Shown one piece after another: positions 17,626-27,500 of a stretch of DNA of 64,000 nucleotides. This DNA comes from Psychrobacter glacincola (GTDB taxonomy: Bacteria > Pseudomonadota > Gammaproteobacteria > Pseudomonadales > Moraxellaceae): positions 1 to 64,000 of the forward strand of contig LIQB01000009.1 in assembly GCA_001411745.2 (NCBI GenBank), read 5' to 3'. Both the position numbers and the translations under genes were made by a program. Position 1 is the stretch's first letter. Each line of letters opens with the position of its first letter. A model generated the notes under the pieces. The model had not been told where the DNA came from and ran no database searches. It saw nothing but the letters and a program-made list of their open reading frames with translations.

Positions 17626-18525
17626 ATGTTGGATAATTTACGCGGTATGGCTGTGTTCGCCAGTGTGGTTGGACATGGCTCTTTTAGTGGCTCTGCTCGT
17701 GAGCTTGGCATTACAACCAGTGCAGTCAGTCAGCAAATCCGCTCATTAGAAAATGAGCTGGGCGTCGTGCTATTACACCGCTCAACTCGTAAGCTGAGCT
17801 TAACAGAAGCTGGCGAAAGCTTTTATGAAGCCGCAAAGGATGTGGTAAGTGCTGCTGAACAAGGGCGGATTAAGGTCAATCAGTTGCGTGATGAGTTGGC
17901 AGGCAGCTTACGAGTGGCGACAACACCGGAGCTTGGCGTTAATCATATTTTGCCAGCACTTTCTACGTGGATGGCGGCACATGATGATCTTAGCATTACT
18001 TATTTAGCAGACAACCACTATATTGACATGATTGATGAGCGGATCGATATTGCGATTCGTATGAGTCCATCGATTAATGACTCGAGCCTCAGCAGTCATC
18101 CATTGACCGATGTGCGCCAAATGTTGGTTGCTTCACCGCAGTACCTACGCCAACATACCAAACTGCAAACACCTAAAGATTTGGCTGATCATCAGCTGAT
18201 TTGTATTGAAATCATGAAAGATGCCAATCAAATTGATCTCATCCAGACAGAAACGGGTAAAAAGACGCGCACGAAAATGAATTCACGCATTTATACCAAT
18301 AATGTCTTTATGGCGACCACCTTGGCAAAAGAAGGTCATGGCTTGGTTAGAATGATGGAAATGGACATCAAAAAAGAGCTTGAAAATGGTGACTTGGTCG
18401 AAGTGTTGACCGGTTATCAATTACCAAGTTTTGTACTATATGCCGTCACCTTAAACCGTGATCAACAGCCAGCCAAAATCACTCGCTGTTTAGAGGTGTT
18501 AAAAAAGTACTTTCATGCCAATTAG
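17626..18525 (+). CDS. LysR-family transcriptional regulator
   Basis: 299 residues. The N-terminal winged helix-turn-helix (residues 1-60) shows MAVFASVVGHGSFSGSARELGITTSAVSQQIRSLENELG followed by RSTRKLSLTEAG. The substrate-binding domain fills the rest, close to the CrgA/AaeR-like subgroup by its LRVATTPELGVNHILPAL start. The ribosome site AGGTGAG precedes the ATG. It is convergent with argD and shares a terminator, so its target is not revealed by position. Confidence 0.92.
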   Translation: MLDNLRGMAVFASVVGHGSFSGSARELGITTSAVSQQIRSLENELGVVLLHRSTRKLSLTEAGESFYEAAKDVVSAAEQGRIKVNQLRDELAGSLRVATTPELGVNHILPALSTWMAAHDDLSITYLADNHYIDMIDERIDIAIRMSPSINDSSLSSHPLTDVRQMLVASPQYLRQHTKLQTPKDLADHQLICIEIMKDANQIDLIQTETGKKTRTKMNSRIYTNNVFMATTLAKEGHGLVRMMEMDIKKELENGDLVEVLTGYQLPSFVLYAVTLNRDQQPAKITRCLEVLKKYFHAN

Positions 18526-18575
18526 GTGACGTTTGAATAATGCACCGTAGAGAGTGATTTAAAGCCTCCAAAAGC

Positions 18576-18610
18576 AAAAAGCCTATAGACATATTATCTA
18601 TAGGCTTTTT
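18576..18610. terminator. Bidirectional terminator between the LysR gene and argD
   Basis: AAAAAGCCTATAGA pairs with TCTATAGGCTTTTT around CATATTA; A- and T-runs on the two flanks suit both convergent genes. Confidence 0.92.
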
Positions 18611-18639
18611 TAGTATTAGCGTTTAATGTAACCAATCAT

Positions 18640-19821
18640 TTAAAATGATGGTTTTAGCAAGTCAATCAGACGCTCAGCCACTTGTGTGCTCTCATCGCGG
18701 CTCATATTAAGCGGCGGTAGCAAGCGCACAACATGCCCACCAGTGATATTGATGATTAGCTTTTGTTCATCACGTGCACGATCAACCAACTGACTACAGT
18801 CCATGTCTTCAGGCAAAGCGATACCAATCATCATACCTGCACCACGACTGCTGACGCCATATTGTCCTAGTGTATCGACCAGCGTCTCACGAATAAACAG
18901 CCCTTCAGTCACGGCATTGGTCATGATATCACTGTTAGCCAATACGTCATATACGCTATGTACCACACGACTGGCTAGCGGCGTGCCGCCATAAGTAGAG
19001 CCATGGCTACCAGCACCAAACAGGCCATTAGCGCGGCCACGTACCATACATGCGCCTACTGGAAAACCGTTACCCAAGCCCTTAGCCGTCGTCAATACAT
19101 CAGGACGCGCATTACTATGTTGATAAGCGAAGTATTTACCCGTACGGCCATTACCTGTTTGCACTTCATCCAGCATAAATAGCCAGTTATGGGCTTCACA
19201 CTCTGCTTGTAGTTCTTCAAGATACGTAAATCCATTAGCAGCAGTATTTAAACCCCCTTCACCTTGAATAGGCTCTACAAAGATGGCGCAAATTTCATCA
19301 TAATCTTGCGCGGCTTGCTTAATCGCGGCAATATCGCCAAAGGGTACACGGATAAAGTCATCATCTAATGTGTAAAACCCTTCACGGGCTTTGGGGTTGG
19401 CGGTGGCTGACAATGATAATAAGGTACGACCATGGAATGACTGCTCCATAACGATGACTTTTGGGCGTTTAAAACCTTGCTGATAGGCATATAGACGCGC
19501 CAATTTGAGCGCCGCTTCGTTCGCTTCAGCACCACTATTGGCAAAGAACACACTGTCCATTTGGGCGGCTGTACATAGCACTTCACCCGCACGCTCTTGC
19601 CAGTCGATACCGAATAAATTACTGGTATGTACTAAAGTCGCTGCTTGCTGCTGAATGGCGTCAGTCACTTGCGGGTGGCAATGCCCTAGACCGCATACGG
19701 CAATACCAGTCAGCGCATCTAAATAAGGCGTGTCATCTTTGGTGTATAGCCAGCTGCCTGAACCGCGTGTAAAGCTGATTGGCTGACGGTTATAAGTGGG
19801 CATCAGATAAGTAGCAGACAT
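18640..19821 (-). CDS. argD: Acetylornithine aminotransferase family enzyme
   Basis: 393 residues from the ATG at 19821, chosen because AAGGA lies 8 nt upstream. The ATG three codons earlier abuts that site. This is a class III PLP aminotransferase: the motifs FFANSGAEANEAALKLAR, MLDEVQTGNGRTGKYFAYQ and the Schiff-base lysine in TTAKGLGNGFPVGACM are all visible. ArgD converts N-acetylglutamate semialdehyde to N-acetylornithine and often doubles as succinyldiaminopimelate aminotransferase. Related catabolic enzymes (AstC) look similar, so the exact pathway is inferred. yacG follows upstream on the same strand. Confidence 0.88.
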   Translation of the reverse strand: MSATYLMPTYNRQPISFTRGSGSWLYTKDDTPYLDALTGIAVCGLGHCHPQVTDAIQQQAATLVHTSNLFGIDWQERAGEVLCTAAQMDSVFFANSGAEANEAALKLARLYAYQQGFKRPKVIVMEQSFHGRTLLSLSATANPKAREGFYTLDDDFIRVPFGDIAAIKQAAQDYDEICAIFVEPIQGEGGLNTAANGFTYLEELQAECEAHNWLFMLDEVQTGNGRTGKYFAYQHSNARPDVLTTAKGLGNGFPVGACMVRGRANGLFGAGSHGSTYGGTPLASRVVHSVYDVLANSDIMTNAVTEGLFIRETLVDTLGQYGVSSRGAGMMIGIALPEDMDCSQLVDRARDEQKLIINITGGHVVRLLPPLNMSRDESTQVAERLIDLLKPSF

Positions 19822-19868
19822 ATAAAACATCCTTAAGATGATAAATTAGTTAAAAGAGAAGGTGTTGA

Positions 19869-20060
19869 TTATAGCTCGTCAGAAAAAGGCGTGGTTTCTG
19901 CAGGTAAGGTATAGTCTTCATTTGCCCATGCACCTAAGTCGATAAGTTTGCATTGACTGCTACAAAACGGCTTGTATTTATTGTCTTGCCATGCTGTCTT
20001 GGTACCACAACGTGGGCAAGGATAGGTTTTAGGGGAGGTGTGGGGGGTAGATTCAGTCAT
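19869..20060 (-). CDS. yacG: DNA gyrase inhibitor YacG
   Basis: 63 residues, the normal size. The zinc ligands form a C-x2-C pair in CPRCGTKT and a C-x3-C pair in FCSSQCKLIDLGAWANEDY, which is the family signature. YacG binds GyrB and inhibits gyrase. The usual coaE-zapD neighbours are absent here; it lies just upstream of argD on the same strand, 47 bp away. Confidence 0.93.
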   Translation of the reverse strand: MTESTPHTSPKTYPCPRCGTKTAWQDNKYKPFCSSQCKLIDLGAWANEDYTLPAETTPFSDEL

Positions 20061-20269
20061 GATAAGGGTGGGAGTATCCTCGATTTATTTGTATGATGAA
20101 CGTCATTAGCGAGCGGCAGTCGGTAATTGCATCTATTTTCACCTCGTATACGCTTGATAGACTACGATAGTGCGTTACTCGCTGTCGCTATATTACTATT
20201 GAAGTAGATTGGCTATATAATAGCATGCGCCCGAATAATGGCAAAAGACAAATACTTTAAGGATAGTAG

Positions 20270-20947
20270 ATGACCGATAATATTGAGCTTACACATCAGC
20301 AACAGCGAGCATTTCAACCAGAAAAGCTTTCAGCACCACGTGATTTTATTATGCCAAATATCATTCATGACAATAAAAGCGCTGTTCCTTTAATATTAGA
20401 AATTGGTGCAGGGAAGGGTAAGCATGCGCTTGGTTTCGCCACAAAAAATACCGATAAGCATCTGATTGCAATTGAACGTACGCGCAATAAGTTTGACGCT
20501 TTTGCCAAACTGGCAGTGCTACAAGATTCACCGAATTTAACTGCCATTCATGCTGATGCGATCGCATGGATTGTGCATGCCATTAAACCCAATAGTGTCA
20601 GTAAAATCTTCATACTGTACCCCAATCCTGAACAGCATAATCCCAACCAGCAATGGCTAAACATGCCTTTCTTCGAGTTTCTATTGTCACGCTTGCAAGT
20701 AGGTGGAGAGGTGGTACTAGTAACCAACATCGAAGCCTATATAAATAATGCAGAGCAGCAAGCAACCGAGATATGGTCGTTGCCTAATGAGCGCTATCAA
20801 GTCGCTGATGACAGTCAGCGCACGCATTTTGAAATAAAATATTTAGCCCGTGGAGAGGTATGCTGGGAGCTTAATATGCGTAAGCCGGAGGGTTATAAAA
20901 CTAGGTTTGATGAGTGGCAGGCAGATATTGTGAATCAAGTTAAATAG
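20270..20947 (+). CDS. TrmB-like SAM-dependent methyltransferase (diverged)
   Basis: 225 residues. The SAM-binding loop is LEIGAGKGKHALGFA, followed by IAIERTRNKFDAF and the acidic HADAIAW, in the order seen in tRNA guanine-N7 methyltransferases. The TrmB substrate motif, usually PDPWPKxRHHKRR, is replaced by YPNPEQHNPNQQW, and the C-terminal TKFE-like element is RTHFEIKYLARG. The fold and family are clear, but the loss of the basic tRNA-binding motif makes m7G46 activity doubtful. It may be a paralogue with another RNA substrate. AAGGATAG just ahead of the ATG serves as ribosome site. Confidence 0.75.
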   Translation: MTDNIELTHQQQRAFQPEKLSAPRDFIMPNIIHDNKSAVPLILEIGAGKGKHALGFATKNTDKHLIAIERTRNKFDAFAKLAVLQDSPNLTAIHADAIAWIVHAIKPNSVSKIFILYPNPEQHNPNQQWLNMPFFEFLLSRLQVGGEVVLVTNIEAYINNAEQQATEIWSLPNERYQVADDSQRTHFEIKYLARGEVCWELNMRKPEGYKTRFDEWQADIVNQVK

Positions 20948-21039
20948 CCTAAGTAATAAATCAAAATCAATCTTGCCGATAATAAGTGCTAATTTATAAT
21001 ATTTAAAATAGCCTAAGCAAATAAAATACTAAAAAAATA

Positions 21040-21066
21040 AAACCGCCACAAAAAGGCGGTTAAAAA
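21040..21066. terminator. Weak terminator hairpin
   Basis: AACCGCC pairs with GGCGGTT around ACAAAAA in A/T-rich surroundings, between the convergent TrmB-like and AarF genes. Confidence 0.55.
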
Positions 21067-21103
21067 ATTACTTACTATTCAGAAAAATTCAATTAAATTA
21101 ATA

Positions 21104-22510
21104 CTATAAATAAGGTTTTACTAAGGTATCCGAATCAGTATAAGCATCAAGCACCGTCAAAAAGGTATAAGCACCAATAAATTTTCGACTAATAAACATA
21201 AATTCTTTTGGTGGCAAGTTAAACTCAAAAGACTGCATCGCTTTCGTGGCTTGTGTTGAGAGGCGAGAGTGAAGTTTGCTGTTCGCCCAAATATAACGGT
21301 CGTCCTTATCTAGACAATCAGTAGGAATATCAGGATTGGTCGCCGGATCACTAAACGGTTCGGTTGCCAATAAAAATAGTGACGCCATATCAGAGCGTAC
21401 TTTATCACTCATACTATCAAAGAAGTCATAACCCGTCATCGCAAGCATCATCGCCTGATGGTCATGGCGGTAACCAGCTTTTAGTAAGCCATGCGCAATG
21501 GTCAAAAGGTTGTTATCAAATTGACGAATAGCACCAAAATCTAATAATACTAATTTATCGATATCGCCTTCATTTTCACTGACACGAACCAGATAATTAC
21601 CAAAGTTGGGGTCTGTCTGCATTTCACCCCACACAAAAATCTCTTGCATCATGATTTCGATGGCTGCCTGACCAATAGCGTTACGACGCTCATGAGGTAA
21701 TAATTGTAATGCCTCAGAAACTACGGTAATACCTGGCTCATAAGACATACAGAGTAGGCGTTTTTTGGAATAAGTGCGATTAATCTTGGGAACTATGTAA
21801 CGCGGATCATTACTCAAACGGTCATAAAATCGTTCTGTCGTCGCGGCTTCAGCTTCATAGTCCACTTCATGGTGGAGTAGGTCACGTATTTCTTCAAACC
21901 ACGCATCGAGCGAACGGGTCTGTGGAACGATATTACTCACTCTTAATAGTTGCTTAAATAGAGCAAGATCTGAGTTGATTGCATCAGCAACACCCGGATA
22001 TTGAATTTTTAATACAACTTGCTCGCCAGTCGCAATCACGGTGGCGCGATGAACTTGCGCGAGCGACGCGGTACCTATAGGAACCGTATCGACATCTAAT
22101 TCATGTAATTTTTCGCCCAATAATTGCTGTAGGGTTTGTTGCATGGTTGGCCATGATAACGTAGCGGTATCGTCATTGAGCGTTTGCAAGGCACGGGTGA
22201 TTTCTGGTGGCAAAATATGTTCACCATAAATCGCTAGCATTTGACCAATTTTGACGACCGAACCTTTTAGCTTACCTAGCTCTTCTGCGAGGTAGTTTGC
22301 TTGGGCTTCCATAAATACTTGGTTACGTGCTGTGCGAGCTTCTTTATTTAAGAACATGCCAGACACGCTATTACCCGCCCAGCGGCGACCAATATTTAAG
22401 GAGGTTTTAGCAATCGACATTCGTCTATCAAACCCTGAGGTTTTTAAGTTATCGATGGATTGCTTGGTGCTAGAAGGTTTAGACGTATCATTTGCCATAA
22501 ATATAATCAT
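21104..22510 (-). CDS. AarF/ABC1/UbiB kinase-like protein
   Basis: 468 residues. The ABC1 family hallmark KxGQ is KIGQ at 87-90, followed by the alanine-rich-loop region IGTASLAQVHRA, the lysine strand VVLKIQYPG, and the metal-site motif LLDFGAIRQF. These proteins are atypical kinases/ATPases linked to ubiquinone biosynthesis or lipid handling. It lacks the two C-terminal transmembrane helices of true UbiB, so it belongs to the soluble ABC1 branch whose role is unclear. The start could also be the ATG four codons later (22498); neither has an ideal ribosome site. Confidence 0.88.
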   Translation of the reverse strand: MIIFMANDTSKPSSTKQSIDNLKTSGFDRRMSIAKTSLNIGRRWAGNSVSGMFLNKEARTARNQVFMEAQANYLAEELGKLKGSVVKIGQMLAIYGEHILPPEITRALQTLNDDTATLSWPTMQQTLQQLLGEKLHELDVDTVPIGTASLAQVHRATVIATGEQVVLKIQYPGVADAINSDLALFKQLLRVSNIVPQTRSLDAWFEEIRDLLHHEVDYEAEAATTERFYDRLSNDPRYIVPKINRTYSKKRLLCMSYEPGITVVSEALQLLPHERRNAIGQAAIEIMMQEIFVWGEMQTDPNFGNYLVRVSENEGDIDKLVLLDFGAIRQFDNNLLTIAHGLLKAGYRHDHQAMMLAMTGYDFFDSMSDKVRSDMASLFLLATEPFSDPATNPDIPTDCLDKDDRYIWANSKLHSRLSTQATKAMQSFEFNLPPKEFMFISRKFIGAYTFLTVLDAYTDSDTLVKPYL

Positions 22511-22687
22511 TCATCCAGTTGGTATTGATTTGTGGGTTCAAAACCTACAATACAAGGGAGATGCGATGTACGGGTACAAAATTGTATCATATAAAGCACA
22601 TTTGATTGATGAGCCTAAGCTTGCCAATAGCAGTTACTTTGTAAGCCGCAGTATATATTTGCAGATTATAACTTCGTAAAAAATAAT

Positions 22688-22720
22688 ATCAAAAAATAAG
22701 ACCTAGCATGATGCTAGGTC
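22688..22720 (-). terminator. Terminator of purD
   Basis: GACCTAGCATGATGCTAGGTC is a near-perfect palindrome; on the minus strand it is followed by TTATTTTTT. It lies 77 bp beyond the purD stop codon. Confidence 0.75.
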
Positions 22721-22796
22721 AAATCATAAAAACTAAGAGTAATTTGATGTATCAGACTAAAACTACGAACAGCTCTCGCCTGAGTAATATTGATTT

Positions 22797-24128
22797 TTAA
22801 CTGTTTTCACGAGCAATGGCATGATGACCAATATCACGGCGATACTGTGCACCATCAAAACTAATCGCACCTGTTACCGCAAGTGCGGCTTGCTGAGCAT
22901 CTGAAATACTATCTGCAAGAGCGGTCACGCATAATACACGTCCGCCATTCGTCACCACTTCTTTTTCACGGTCTATGGCATCGCTGTCAGAAAAAGCAGT
23001 GCCAGCATGGAAGACTTTGACAGCGTTGTCATTATTGTCATCTAGTTCTGGCAAGCCAGCAATTACATCACCTTTTGATGATGTTTCAGGATAGCCTTTT
23101 GAAGCAATGACGATACCGAGGGCAGGGCGGCTATCCCATTGAGCATCACTAGGCAACTGTCCTGCTAGACCTTGTGCCACCAAATCTACCATTGATGATT
23201 GTAAACGCATTAAGATAGGCTGAGTTTCTGGATCACCAAAACGGCAGTTAAATTCGATCACATAAGGGTCACCTGCTTCATCAATCATGAGGCCTGCATA
23301 TAAAAATCCTGTATAAGGGTGACCAGCATTATTCATTGCATCAACCACTGGTTGAATGACTTGGGTCATGACTTTTTCATGGACATCTTGAGTGACCACT
23401 GGCGCAGGAGAGTATGCTCCCATACCGCCTGTGTTCGGCCCTGTATCGCCTTCAAAAGCCCGTTTATGGTCTTGGCTCGTTGCCATTGGCAAGATATTTT
23501 TACCATCAATCATGCAGATAAAGCTGGCTTCTTCACCTTGCAAAAACTGCTCAATCACCACGCGGCTGCCTGCATCACCAAACTTATTGTCCGCAAGCAT
23601 GTCATCGATGGCCTCATATGCCTGTTCGATAGTTTCTGCAACGATGACACCTTTACCAGCGGCAAGGCCATCAGCTTTGATAACGATGGGTGCACCTTGT
23701 TCATCGATATAAGCTTTGGCAGCTACCGCTTCGGTGAAGCCTTTATAGGCTGCGGTAGGGATATTGTTTTGCTCCATAAATTCTTTGGCGAAGGTTTTGG
23801 AACCTTCTAATTGCGCACAGTATGCTGTTGGCCCCCACGCTTGAATCCCAGCATCGCGGCAAGCATCAATGATACCAGTGACCAAAGGCGCTTCTGGTCC
23901 AACAATGACCATATCAATGGCATTGTTTTGGCAAAAATCGATGATTGCACTATGCTCACTAGCGTTCTCATCTGTCGATACTAGGACAACGTTTTGGCAT
24001 TTAGGTTCAAGCGCTGTACCAGCATTACCAGGCGCGACGTAGACATTATTGACCTTATCGTCTTTTGCACATTGCCATGCTAGCGCGTGTTCGCGACCAC
24101 CTGAACCAATCACCAAAATATTCATCAT
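22797..24128 (-). CDS. purD: Phosphoribosylamine-glycine ligase
   Basis: 443 residues from the ATG at 24128, which has AGGG 8 nt upstream. The frame runs six codons further to another ATG. The N-terminus NILVIGSGGREHALAWQ, the ATP-grasp segment APIVIKADGLAAGKGVIVA, and EFNCRFGDPETQPILMRL are diagnostic. PurD makes glycinamide ribonucleotide from phosphoribosylamine in purine synthesis. purH is not beside it. Divergent from the glutamate dehydrogenase gene. Confidence 0.97.
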   Translation of the reverse strand: MMNILVIGSGGREHALAWQCAKDDKVNNVYVAPGNAGTALEPKCQNVVLVSTDENASEHSAIIDFCQNNAIDMVIVGPEAPLVTGIIDACRDAGIQAWGPTAYCAQLEGSKTFAKEFMEQNNIPTAAYKGFTEAVAAKAYIDEQGAPIVIKADGLAAGKGVIVAETIEQAYEAIDDMLADNKFGDAGSRVVIEQFLQGEEASFICMIDGKNILPMATSQDHKRAFEGDTGPNTGGMGAYSPAPVVTQDVHEKVMTQVIQPVVDAMNNAGHPYTGFLYAGLMIDEAGDPYVIEFNCRFGDPETQPILMRLQSSMVDLVAQGLAGQLPSDAQWDSRPALGIVIASKGYPETSSKGDVIAGLPELDDNNDNAVKVFHAGTAFSDSDAIDREKEVVTNGGRVLCVTALADSISDAQQAALAVTGAISFDGAQYRRDIGHHAIARENS

Positions 24129-24146
24129 ACGTCTTGCCCTTAGCAT

Positions 24147-24582
24147 TAAAGTTAATTATGAGTTAGCCACACACTCTCAAATATACTGGCATATTCTAAC
24201 AAAAAAGTCGTACCGATTGCCATGAGTATCCACTTGCCAGCAATTAATCATCAATAAACGGAAAAGCCTGTCTCATGAGCAAATGTTATCGACATGTTGC
24301 TGATTCATGAAATGATGTTGTACGCTTTAGCTGGCGCGCTATGTACGTTACACTTCACTAAATTAATGGTATTAAATCCCAATTGCGACATATTCCTAAA
24401 AATAAGGGTGAAAAAGGAGAGAAACTTAAAATATCAAGAAAAAAACAGAATAAATTGCGTAAATGGATATACTGCTCCGCAGCACCAATAATGTTTCACA
24501 TATTTATGCGCTGCCATTAGTTAGTACGAATTAATAAACTTAAATAAATGATAAATTAAATCTATAAAAAAGGATGAAGGAC
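24147..24582. other. Divergent intergenic region, purD / NAD-glutamate dehydrogenase
   Basis: About 450 bp carrying both promoters. A 65-codon open frame at 24294-24491 has no ribosome site or family resemblance and is probably chance. The last 150 bp are strongly AT-rich. No operator or riboswitch motif could be recognised, including for the known PurR sequence. Confidence 0.4.
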
Positions 24583-27500
24583 ATGCCAAACTCCCTCAGT
24601 ATCGCAAAAGAGCGCATCAGCCAGATAAGCGATATTGCTACCAGTTATGTACAAAAAGACAAATCGTTATTTGATCATTTTATTCATAGCTACTATCAGC
24701 CATTGCACGCAGAGGCAGCTGAGACTATCAGTAATGCTGACCTAGCGGGCATGGCATTACATCATTTTACGTTGCTCCAAGCCTATGACGGTAGCAAGCC
24801 ACAACTGAAGGTGCTGAACCCCAAAGCAGAGGAGCAGCATTTTCATAGCTCACATACGGTTATTCAAATTGTTGCCTATGACAGACCGTTTTTAGTCGAT
24901 ACGATTTTGATGAGTCTTGAGTCTGAAGGTATCGATGTTCATCGTACTTATAACATCATTGTCAGTGTTGCACGTGATGATAATGGTCATATTACTCATG
25001 TCGAAGGCGCACATGAAAGCGCGACCTCTCATTTGTCTTTGATTCATTGTGAAATTGCCTATCAAGATGATGAAGATCTGGCTGCATTACAGCAAATGTT
25101 ATTGGCAAAAATTGATACGCTAGATACAGTCGTTGGCGATTGGAAGCAGATGCGTGCGCAGTTGACGGATATTAAAGCTGAGCTATCAAACAAGCCACTG
25201 CCAGAAGTTTTTTACTCGCAGCAAGAGATACAAGCGTTTTTAGATTGGATATTAGACGATCATTTTATATTCTTGGGTTATCGTGAATACCGTTTGGAAG
25301 GCGGGCAGGCTGTCGAAGTGAATGCTGAACCTGCTGATTTAGATTTATTCGCCATTGGTAATAGCGGTCTTGGTCTATTACGCGGTGCTGAAGAAGATAA
25401 ACTGTCAGAAAGTTTTAGCCAATTGCCAAAAGTATTAAAGCAGCTATTGACTGAACCACGAGTGTTGATGTTGTCCAAATCAAGCCGTGTATCGCCTGTG
25501 CATCGTCCTGTATATATGGACTTTTTGGGTATTCATAAGTTTGATGACAATGGTAAGCTGGTTGGTGAATATCGATTTATTGGTCTATTGACCTCACAAG
25601 CGTATCAACTAACGGTACAGCAAATTCCGCTATTACGTGACAAAGCCAATAAGATTATGGCGATGGCAGAATTGCCACGTGACGGTCATGCACACCATAA
25701 AATGATGCATGTGATTAACACCTTACCGCGTGACGACCTCTTTCAAGCCAGCGTTGAAGAGCTATATCCTATCGTTTCTGGTATCAGCCAGTTGCAAGAT
25801 AAAAAGAGCCTGCGCCTATTCAGCCGTGTGGATCATTATCAGCGCTTTGTCTCATGTTTGGTCTATATCCCGCGCGACAAGTTCAACACTGAGCTACGTA
25901 TCAAAGTACAGAACGTCCTAAAAGAAGCCTACGGTGGCACATCATCAGGCTTTACCACCGAATTCAATGAATCAGCTCACGCACGTGTGCATGTCCACGT
26001 GCGTACGGTGCCAGGTCAAGTGAAAGACGTCGATACTGCGGCACTTGAAGCCAAACTATCTGCTTTAATGCAATCATGGAGCGACAGCTATCAAAAGATG
26101 CTGCTGGATAATGTCGGTGAGCAACAAGCCAATGCTTTAAGCCGTCGTTTTTTGAATTATATCCCTGCGGCTTATCAAGAGCGTTTTGATGCCCGTACTG
26201 CGGTTGAAGACACCAAGCGTTTGGCTGTATTGACAGCAGAACAGCCGATGATTTGGCATTTATACCAATCAACGGGCGACGCAAGCAATCAATTACACCT
26301 AAAACTGTATGGTCGTGAACAGCCTGTCATTTTGTCTAAGGTCCTGCCAATCCTTGAAAACTTTGGTGTGTCTGTCATTTCAGCACAAACCTATGAATTT
26401 GATTTGCCAGAGCAGCCCATTTGGATGCAAGAGTATGAGCTAACACTAGAGCATGTCGATACTGTCAATATGCAAGTGGTGCGTGGTCAGTTTGAAGACA
26501 GTCTCAAGCAGATTTGGGCGGGACATGTTGAGAGTGACTCCTTTAACGAGTTGGTATTGACGACCAATTTAGACACTTATGATGTGGTGGTACTACGAGC
26601 ATTGTCACGTTATATGATGCAAGCGAAAGCACCATTCTCTAGTACGTATATTCAGCAAACGGTAGTAAAAAATAGCGACATTAGCGTGGCGCTAGGTAGT
26701 CTGTTTGATGCCCGTATGAACCCTAAATACAGTGAAGATGAACGCACAGAAAAAACCGCGCAGATTCAACAGCAAATCACGGCGGCATTGGCAGGTGTGG
26801 ATAGCTTGGATGAAGACCGTATCTTGCGTTGGTATTTAGATTTAATTAACGCCATGGTACGCACCAACTTCTATCAAACCGATAGCGATGGTCAGCGTAA
26901 AGATCGTTTATCGTTTAAGTTTTTGGCAGCAGATATTCCTAATCTGCCAAAACCAAAACCGATGTTTGAGATATTCGTGTATTCGCCGCGTGTTGAAGCC
27001 GTGCATTTGCGCGGTGGTAAAGTGGCTCGTGGTGGTCTGCGTTGGTCAGATCGTATGGAAGATTTCCGTACCGAAGTGCTTGGTTTGGTCAAAGCACAGA
27101 TGGTCAAAAACGCGGTGATTGTTCCTGTTGGTTCAAAAGGCGGTTTTATCGTCAAAACCAAAACCATGGCAGATGGCCGCGACGCTTTCCAAGCCGAAGG
27201 CATTGCTTGTTATCAAGCATTCTTACGCGGCATGCTTGATGTGACGGATAATATCGTTGATGGAAAAATTGTCCCGCCAGCCAACACCGTGCGTCATGAT
27301 GAAGATGATCCGTACTTAGTGGTCGCGGCTGATAAAGGAACCGCCAGCTTTTCTGATATTGCGAATGCCTTATCTGCTGAATATGATTTCTGGCTCGACG
27401 ATGCCTTTGCCTCAGGTGGCTCGGTTGGTTACGATCACAAAGCCATGGGTATCACTGCACGCGGTGGTTGGGAGTCGGTCAAACGCCACTTCCGTATGCG

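Noticed and set aside
23319..23810. 163-codon open frame on the plus strand opposite purD
   Set aside because: It lies wholly within the well-supported purD gene, has no ribosome site and resembles no protein.
24294..24491. 65-codon frame between purD and the glutamate dehydrogenase gene
   Set aside because: No ribosome site and no recognisable features; probably chance in an intergenic region.
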